From positions 180,961,076 through 181,025,075 of the forward strand of contig BTPG01000001.1 in assembly GCA_036245525.1 (NCBI GenBank): a stretch of 64,000 bases of DNA, given 5' to 3'. How positions within the stretch are numbered: the first letter of the stretch is position 1; every line of letters starts with the position of its first letter. Source of the DNA: Semisulcospira habei (lineage: Eukaryota > Mollusca > Gastropoda > Semisulcospiridae). Below are positions 56,637-64,000 of this stretch, piece after piece. The notes beneath the pieces were generated by a model, which was not told where the DNA came from, did no database searches, and saw only the letters and a program-made list of their open reading frames with translations. A program made the position numbers and the translations under genes.

Positions 56637-57529
56637 CTATCTATATCCCGTAGTCTTGCCGACCGTTGACTTGGCAACCAGCTCCCTCCATTCCTCTCTG
56701 TCCTCTGCCATTCTTAGCGTATCACCCAGCCTCATGAGTCCACTCTGAGATATTGTCCTCCCATCTTTTCCTCTGTCTTCCTCTCCTTCGTCCTCCTTGC
56801 ACAGTGCCTTGCAGGATTGTTTTGGCAAGCCCTACTGAACGCGTGACATGCCCATACCGGCCACTTCAGTTTGCGTTTTGTTCACAATGGCTAATAGGTC
56901 TTCATAGGGCCCGATGGCTTGCCTGATTATGCTTCCCACTTCCTCGTTCGTGATGTGATCTCTGTATGAAATGCCAAGCAGCCTTCGAAAACATCGCATT
57001 TCAGTGGCTTGTATCCTCCTTTCAAGGTCTGCTGTGAGGGTCCATGACTCGCAGGCATACAAAAACACTAAGGAGCGCATCAGTCTGATCTTGGACACTG
57101 CCTACTTCGCATCGTGATGTTTCTGTCCTTCCATATGGTCTTCAATATTGTCAGTGCTGTTGTTGTCTGCGCAATCCTGGACAGTATTTCTGGTTTTGAT
57201 GCCTCATCTGTCACAATGGCTCATAAGTATTTTAATTTATTAACTGTTTCTAGTTTTTGGCTTCCAATGATGACGTCAGTGCCAATGCCACTGGTGTTAT
57301 TTGTCATCAGTTTGGTCTTCTCTGCACTGATTTCCATCCCATACGCAATGGCTGTACTGTCCAGCTTCTCCACCAACTGAGCTAGCTCCTTCTCTGTTCC
57401 TGCAAGGCCATCAATGTCGTCCGCAAAGCGCAAGTTCGTGATTGATCTGCCTCCAATACTGACAGTTCCTTCATGATCTTTTAGAGCGTCCGTCATTATT
57501 CTTTCCAGGAAGACGTTTAAAAGAGTAGG
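56637..57529 (-). pseudogene. RTE-like non-LTR retrotransposon, 3' part of RT
   Basis: The minus strand reads SPTLLNVFLERIMTDALKDH, ITNLRFADDIDGLAG (active site) and GMEISAEKTKLMTNN at 57,221-57,530. KIRLMRSLV, YACESWTLTADLERRIQ and RLLGISYRDHITNEEV follow at 56,832-57,098, then a C-terminal basic tail to 56,637. An extra ten bases near 57,100 break the frame. It continues the element at 59,310-61,564, from which it is separated by an insertion. Confidence 0.9.
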
Positions 57530-59309
57530 TGAGGAAGCGAGACGACGAAGGAAACAACAGCTGCCAGCCCTAACTCCGCCAGAAACGACCAAGACCCAAG
57601 ACTATTATGTCAACGGAGAAAGCAAGAAGACAGTCATCGAATGTTTCCCACACCTGAAACAGGGTGGTTGAGACTTACACATCTGACAAAGGATGGATGG
57701 AACCAAGAAAACCACAAGCAAGAACGCCGGAACTCATCGACCATCCTCCCACACCTGAAATAGGGTGGTTGAGACTCACTCCCCACACCTAAAATAGGGT
57801 GGGTGAAACTCTTTCCCCACACCTGAGAAAGGGTGGATGGAACGAAAACATCCAACTCGTCCCCCACGCCGTAAAAAAGGCTGGAAAAACAGGCGGAAAA
57901 ACCACACGACCGACAAGATAGAACAAGCGACAAACTACACTGCGATCCTATTTTCTGCTGATTTAACAGGACACGTGTGAGCCAGCTACTCAACCGAGGC
58001 CAACAATCGGCCCAGCAGCCCCCCAAGGCAAAACCCTCAACTGAAGTGACATCTGTCATGAATCGCTACACGCTATGACGTCATACTGTTTGCGGAAAGA
58101 CTTACCTCCCGCCAACGAGAAAGGCAAGCCACCATGTGTACAACACAGATTAAGAATAGAGGAAACGGACACTGCCTACTTCGCATCGACCACAAAACAA
58201 CGCAGCACCAACTTTAATCTACAACACCAGGCAACACTGGTCACAAAGAACTCGTTTTAAAGCGCACAAAAGTGAAAGGAGGACTGAAACACTCGCAACA
58301 AGCGAGGCCAACGTTTCTGTGAAGCACTCGAAGACTAAATGAAGGCCCTTCTACGACAAAACCCGGCACCTACCACAAAAACGGTATACAATTCAGGCGG
58401 CCCAACAAGCCAACGGCAACAACAGCGATCAACGAAACGACAGCCACACCAAAACAGTCGCAACAGCTACGACATTAAGCTGATTTTAAAGCATCAACTG
58501 TGAAATATACACCACGGCAACACTGCGTACCATCTACACAGAGGGCAATACTACGAACACCAGTCTGTTGTATGTAAGGCAACACAGCCACACAAACAAC
58601 CGGCATCGTCTACAAACACGAATACACTGAGAATCAACAACAACAACAACAACGACGCTAAGTCTGGGAGTGATCCGTCAAAACGGACGGATTAATAAAC
58701 AAAGAATATGACTCCCACGTCCATACACGCAGACGCCCAACGCTTCCTTATGTCTTATCGCGGCTAAGCCCCGCTGAGCAGGAAATGACCATGGACCTGA
58801 CAGGCACAAGCGCCGAGAGAACAGAAGACGCGGCGATACAATCGTATCCCGACATAAGACTGGACCCTGCAATGATTTGAAAGCGATCATACTGGACATC
58901 AATAACACCGCGTCAGAAATACTGCAAGGATTTGAAAACGATTATACTGGACATCAATAACACCGCGTCAGGAATACTGCACGGATTTGAAAGGGATCAT
59001 ACTGGACATCAATAACACCGCGTCAGGAATACTGCACGGATTTGGAAGCGATCATACTGGACATCAATAATGCCGCGTCAGGACTACAGTTACATGCACG
59101 GACTACACTGACAACATGTCCTAATTTAAGGAATAAAATGCGACACACTGAGAGGACTACACCAAGGATTGGACTGAGAATTGTAGGCCGGTTCCCTGAT
59201 GAGTAAATCGGAGCCTGTAGTTACTAACTACGAATACCGATCGAAACGCCCCCGAGTGCTTCACATTCTTCTGCTCGGATTTTTTGAGGCGTCGGGACCA
59301 GAGTGACAG
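57530..59309. mobile_element. Unclassified 1.78-kb insertion in the RTE-like RT
   Basis: The RT sequence leaves off at ATGCATCCTGTCAC (minus strand) and resumes at TCACCTACTC, so the insert is flanked by the 4-bp repeat GTGA/TCAC. Inside are about five copies of a CCCACACCTGAAA-AGGGTGG unit (57,640-57,860) and four copies of a unit of about 57 bp with CATACTGGACATCAATAACA (58,880-59,085). There are no terminal repeats that I could see, no poly(A) tail and no coding motif. Confidence 0.65.
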
Positions 59310-61564
59310 GATGCATACCTGGGTGGGACCGGTCTTGCTTTTTTACCACAAACCAGTTTCCTATTTTGCCGTTGAAGCAGACTGCGCTAGTGGCCTTGTT
59401 GTAAAGTTTTCTATGACTTTGATCAGGTTGGCATTTATGTTGTATGGACCAAAGGGCTGCATGCCACACCCTGTCAAACGCTTTCTTAAAATCCACAGAG
59501 ACATGATAGAGGTCTTGCTGGTGCTGGAGGTACCTCTCACATAGAACTCTCAGGTTGAAGATCTGCTCAGTTGTGTTGCGCCCTGGTCTGAAGCCTGCCT
59601 GTTCCTCAGCTATGATTTCCTCTGCCTATGGCTTCAGCCTGTTCAGTGTGATCTTTAACATGACTTTGTTTGGGTGATAAGACTGATCGACTGGCATTGA
59701 TGTAAGTTGCCTTTTTTGGGGAGAGTTATTATAAGTGATTGGGTCCATGGTGTGGGCCAATCCCCTGACTGACAGATCTTTTTGCAGATTGTTAGTAAGG
59801 CGCTTATCATGTCTTCTCCCCCTTCTTGGACTAGTTCTGCAGGGATGTTGTCTGCTCCTGCTGCCTTTCCTTTTTTCAGCGACTTCACTGCAGCCTCTAC
59901 GTCTTCTCGGAGGATGGGATAGTTGCCATTGTTGGTCACGGGTGGGTTGACAAGTATGCCTGGGTCCCCTGTAGCTCGGTGGTTGTACAAATCTGAGCAG
60001 TACTCTGTCCATCTCTTCAGTATGTCTTGGTCTTCCGTAAGACAGTTCCCTTCACTATCTTGGATGATCGAGGAGCGTCCTTGTTTTACACTGGTCAGGT
60101 CTTTCACCAGCTGGTATGCTTTTTGGCTATTATTTTTGTTCAGATTTTCTTCGTGTTTACACTGATCTTCAATCCACTTATTCTTTGCCTTTTTCATGCT
60201 TTTCTTGATATCCTGGTTAATTTCCCTGTATTGTTTAGCTCCTTCTACCTCTGATTTCTTTTTCTTTAATTCTCTACGCTTGTCACATAGAACAAAGATG
60301 TCAGCTGTAACCCAAGGTTTTTTTGCTTGTCGGTGTTTGCCAAGGATCTCACTGGCTGTTTGGGTTACAGCAGTGTTGAATGTGTCGATCAGTGTGTCCA
60401 CATCCGTGTCTTCTGCACCTAGAAGTAGCAATGGTGCGAATTTCCCTCCTATCTTTGCCTGGAAGGCTTCCGCTACCTCTGGGTCTTTCAGTTTCTCGAG
60501 GTCAAACTTGATTCTGGTGGGACCCTGCTTGTTGACCTTCTTTAGGCGGAGTCATCATCACCAAGTCATGGTCGCTTCCAATGTCTGCTCCTGGAAAACT
60601 TCTTGTCTTGGCAATGTTCACACTGGTTATGGTGCTCTCCGTTCGGGCTGTGCCATGTCCACCTTCTGGATGCTTTGTGTGGACCAAACGTGTTCATCAG
60701 CTTTAGATCATTTGAGCTGGCAAATTCCAGGAGCCTTAAGCCTCTGTCGTTGGTCTCTGCATTGCAGTAGCGTCCGCGTGTGCCTTTCCAGTTTCTAGCA
60801 GCATCCTCTCCTATTTTGGCATTCCAGTCTCCCTGCACCACAAGAATGTCTTTCCTGGGGGTCTGGTCCAAGACTTCTTGCAGTTGGTCATAGAAGTCTT
60901 CTATTTCCTCATCGCCATAGTCTGATGTTGGGGCGTAAACTTATACAATGGTGATATTGAATGGGGTTACCCTCAAGCGTATGGTGATAAGCCTACTGGA
61001 GACTGGCCGACAACTCATGACAGTGTTCACGATGTCTTTGTGCACGAGAAATCCGACACCCTGTTCGTGTTTGTCTTCTCTGCCACTGTAATACAGTTTG
61101 TGGTTTTGCTGGGTTGATGTTTCCCCAAGGTTCTTCCATCGTACTTCGCGCAGTCCTAGGATGGTCCAGTGGTATCTGTTCATTTCGTGTGTCAGTTCCT
61201 CTACCTTTCCAGGCGTTCTTAATGTTCTGACGTTCCAGGTGCCAATGCTGATGTTGTTTCTGGCACGGAGTTTTGGTGGGGTGCACCAGTAACACACTTA
61301 ACACCTGTGCCCGGGCGCAAGACAGAAGGCGCGGTCCTTGTTCCGGGCGACGACCGATCCGGTATGGATTGAGGTAAGGTTGTCATTGCATGTGGTGTGT
61401 CTTGGGCAAAAGAACCTGGCGGAGCCCATCCCTCTCCAGGCTGTTAACCACAACCAAAACTCCACATAACTTGTGGCTCGCCTTTTTCCTGGACACGTGG
61501 CCGATGAGACCTTCATGGGACTCTTTCGCCCTGGGTGGTGACTTCCTAGCCTTTGGTTATCCAA
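59310..61564 (-). pseudogene. RTE-like non-LTR retrotransposon, endonuclease and 5' part of RT
   Basis: The minus strand reads ISIGTWNVRTLRTPGKVEEL and LGLREVRWKN (endonuclease start, 60,941-61,297), then ILVVQGDWNAKIGED and DRGLRLLEFAS (60,566-60,871). The linker KKPWVTADIFVLCDKRRELK and the RT start KSLKKGKAAGADNIPAELVQ, then WTQSLIITLPKKGN, lie at 59,655-60,431, and DFKKAFDRVWHAALW is near 59,490. This is the lineage often mislabelled craniofacial development protein 2-like. Frameshifts at several points and stops before the endonuclease make it non-functional. Confidence 0.9.
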
Positions 61565-61941
61565 AACCTAACCTGCAAGGCAGCAGGGGACTCGTGGAGG
61601 GCGGGGTCGTCTATGTCCCGTGCAGATGTGAACATCTGCCCACTGCCCATAATGTCCATGTCCATGTTAGGAATCGGTTATTCTGTTAACTAAAAGTCAA
61701 CAATAATGTGACAGTCATCATCAGTCAGGCTAGTCTTTAAATCAAGCACCTAGTCATTCAGAATGTCAACCCAGGAGGCAACGAACCATGAAACTCGATC
61801 AGCGCCCTCTTGGTAATTACCATTAGGATCTAGCGGCAAATGTTCTCTTGCACCTTTTTTTCATAGTCACTCATATTTCTTTGATGGATAAACCAGTGAT
61901 ACACAAAACCTTTCTCACAGTCCAAAACCACAGTTATGTCG
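61565..61941. other. No gene recognised
   Basis: Spacer between the RTE-like element and an ORF1-like fragment; it contains a short palindromic CAGATGTGAACATCTG. Confidence 0.4.
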
Positions 61942-62589
61942 TCACATCTGCATAACAAGTGCTCGCTGACTCCCTTTGTACAAAACGCATTTCTCAAATC
62001 CTGTGTTCCTCTGGTTATCGCGTAAACGTCTTTGTAAATGATTAAGGTTCATGATTGATGCGACGTAATCTCTCTCTTCAAGAGTGTATGGATCAGAGGC
62101 TACACTCGTATCACTCGGGTCGGCTTCTGCACTGTCGACACAGTCCATTGCGCACGCCCCAGTCAGCTGTGTCGTCACTGTCTCTTTTCTTTCTTGTAGC
62201 TGTGTGGACATCATCGGAAACACGTGCAACATCGTCACCTGTGGTTTGGGGAGTTGTTGTTGACACGGTGTGTCGAAAGTGTGTAGCTGGTTATCTTCGC
62301 TGTTTGTAGCTTGTGTGGGCGGGGTGGGCATAAACAAAGGTTGAGATAGATTGTCACTTGCCTTGTTCGAACGTTCCTGTCTCCTGGCCTCTGTTCTCAT
62401 GTAGTCCCGGCGAATGAGGGATGGCGGCTTCTTGCGGTAGGTTGCGGTAATGGCAGGGGACCCGTCTGTCATACCGGTCAGTCTCAGAATGACAACTGTC
62501 GAGTCGCCTCTTCCGTCAATTTTAAAGGATATTTTATTGTCGCATAGCAGGGCGTTCAAGGCAGCTCCAAAGCTGAAGGCAGTCCTTCA
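61942..62589 (-). pseudogene. Retrotransposon ORF1-like fragment
   Basis: A 205-codon frame with KISFKIDGRGDSTVVILRLTG and then ITATYRKKPPSLIRRDYMRTE. The YRKKPPS..RRD pattern is one I know from short first ORFs of mollusc non-LTR elements, but I cannot name the family. The rest is Gln/Thr-rich with EERDYVASIMNLNHLQRRLR near the end. An acceptor-like CTGCCTTCAG lies just upstream, so a host exon cannot be fully excluded. Confidence 0.45.
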
Positions 62590-62691
62590 ACTGGCATGGT
62601 CAGTGTTGAGATTTACAGGCAAAAGAAGTACTTTTTGCAGGAGGTCTCAAATGGCAGCCCTGTTGCTTGCACGACTGATCACGTGACCGAC

Positions 62692-62705
62692 CGAGAGACC
62701 GAGAG

Positions 62706-62790
<85 letters not shown>
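62692..62790. repeat. (GA)n microsatellite
   Basis: About 90 bp of GA preceded by CCGAGAGA units. Confidence 0.95.
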
Positions 62791-62793
<3 letters not shown>

Positions 62794-62839
62794 GGTTTAA
62801 CGCCGAGCAGGCAACTAAAACCATCTCACGGTGGAAAAG

Positions 62840-63585
<746 letters not shown>

Positions 63586-64000
63586 AAGTACTCAGTCGTC
63601 ACGAGAACCCACTTAAAAACCATTTTGGTTAATTGTAATATGATAATTGATAATTTTTATACTGTATAACTATGTAGGCGTACATGTGTGGGTTCAACAA
63701 TCTCCTTGAAAGTGTGCAACCTTGACCTTTATGATTACTCTTATTTACTATCGCCTAAGGAAGAATTATGTTAGCAACAGTCGCTTAACATCATCTTACC
63801 TGGTTTACATGCTTATTGTCTACGTGTGTCCTTGACCTTGTGTATGTTTTTGACCTTGTCCACATTTGTCCATGACCTTCGGCCATGAGGTGCTGTCATC
63901 ACCATGATGCTAATTACGGCACATTTTTAGCAAATCACGATTTTGAGTCACTGCACCAGAGATTCAAAAGTCGTAAAAGTTTGTATTCAGAATTTATCCA
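63586..64000. other. No gene recognised; TGACCTT motifs
   Basis: Several CTTGACCTT/CATGACCTT words between 63,720 and 63,885, of the kind seen in the repeat at 23,590-24,260. Confidence 0.5.

Overview
The window is animal nuclear DNA, most likely from a mollusc and probably a marine gastropod. The reasons are GT-AG introns, an intron-rich chitin-binding gene, very long CA/TG and GA microsatellites, several APE-type non-LTR retrotransposon lineages, and mollusc-like short interspersed repeats (one ending in an ACCA/ATCA tail, one built on TGACCTTGACCTT). The species assignment is inference. No rRNA, tRNA or CRISPR was seen. Nearly all open reading frames longer than 60 codons are either transposon relics or microsatellite artefacts.

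Layout, left to right. 1-3.6 kb: TAAGTCGAA-motif repeats, microsatellites and a decayed CR1/L2-type retrotransposon on the minus strand. 3.9-6.1 kb: three copies of a TG-cored dispersed repeat, two of them a 0.64-kb tandem duplication. 6.46-10.93 kb: a Polinton/adintovirus-type element with a protein-primed family B DNA polymerase (+), then, convergent on the minus strand, a DDE integrase preceded by four small, overlapping or closely packed genes. No capsid, protease or packaging ATPase gene is visible. The polymerase has lost most of its exonuclease domain. 11.1-12.8 kb: a 5'-truncated non-LTR retrotransposon with a C-terminal zinc finger. 15.9-24.3 kb: several inverted-repeat (foldback) elements, a CR1-like retrotransposon sandwiched between two copies of a hairpin-bearing repeat, and degenerate tandem repeats. 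32.1-37.8 kb: a 5-kb inverted-repeat structure containing RT and RNase H relics and an inserted Rex1-like fragment. 47.7-55.7 kb: a nearly complete CR1/L2-clade retrotransposon (ORF1 with an esterase-like domain, endonuclease, RT) whose 3' region carries an array of palindromic units. 56.6-61.6 kb: an RTE-like element split by an unclassified 1.8-kb insertion. 61.9-64 kb: an ORF1-like fragment and another copy of the TG/CA-cored repeat.

Through all this, on the minus strand from 46.7 to 17.1 kb, run seven candidate exons of one host gene. All six junctions agree in reading phase (exon lengths 100, 215, 16, 218, 267, 195 and 642 nt; 551 codons including stop). The predicted product has two nearly identical six-cysteine peritrophin-A (CBM14) chitin-binding domains on separate exons, Ser/His-rich linkers, a 16-nt micro-exon, a Gly/Asn-rich repeat region and a Pro-rich tail. 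This architecture fits a secreted matrix or cuticle protein, but the 5' end with any signal peptide is not in the part I could recognise.

The two items most worth following up are the capsid-less polymerase/integrase element with its small-gene cluster and the host chitin-binding gene.
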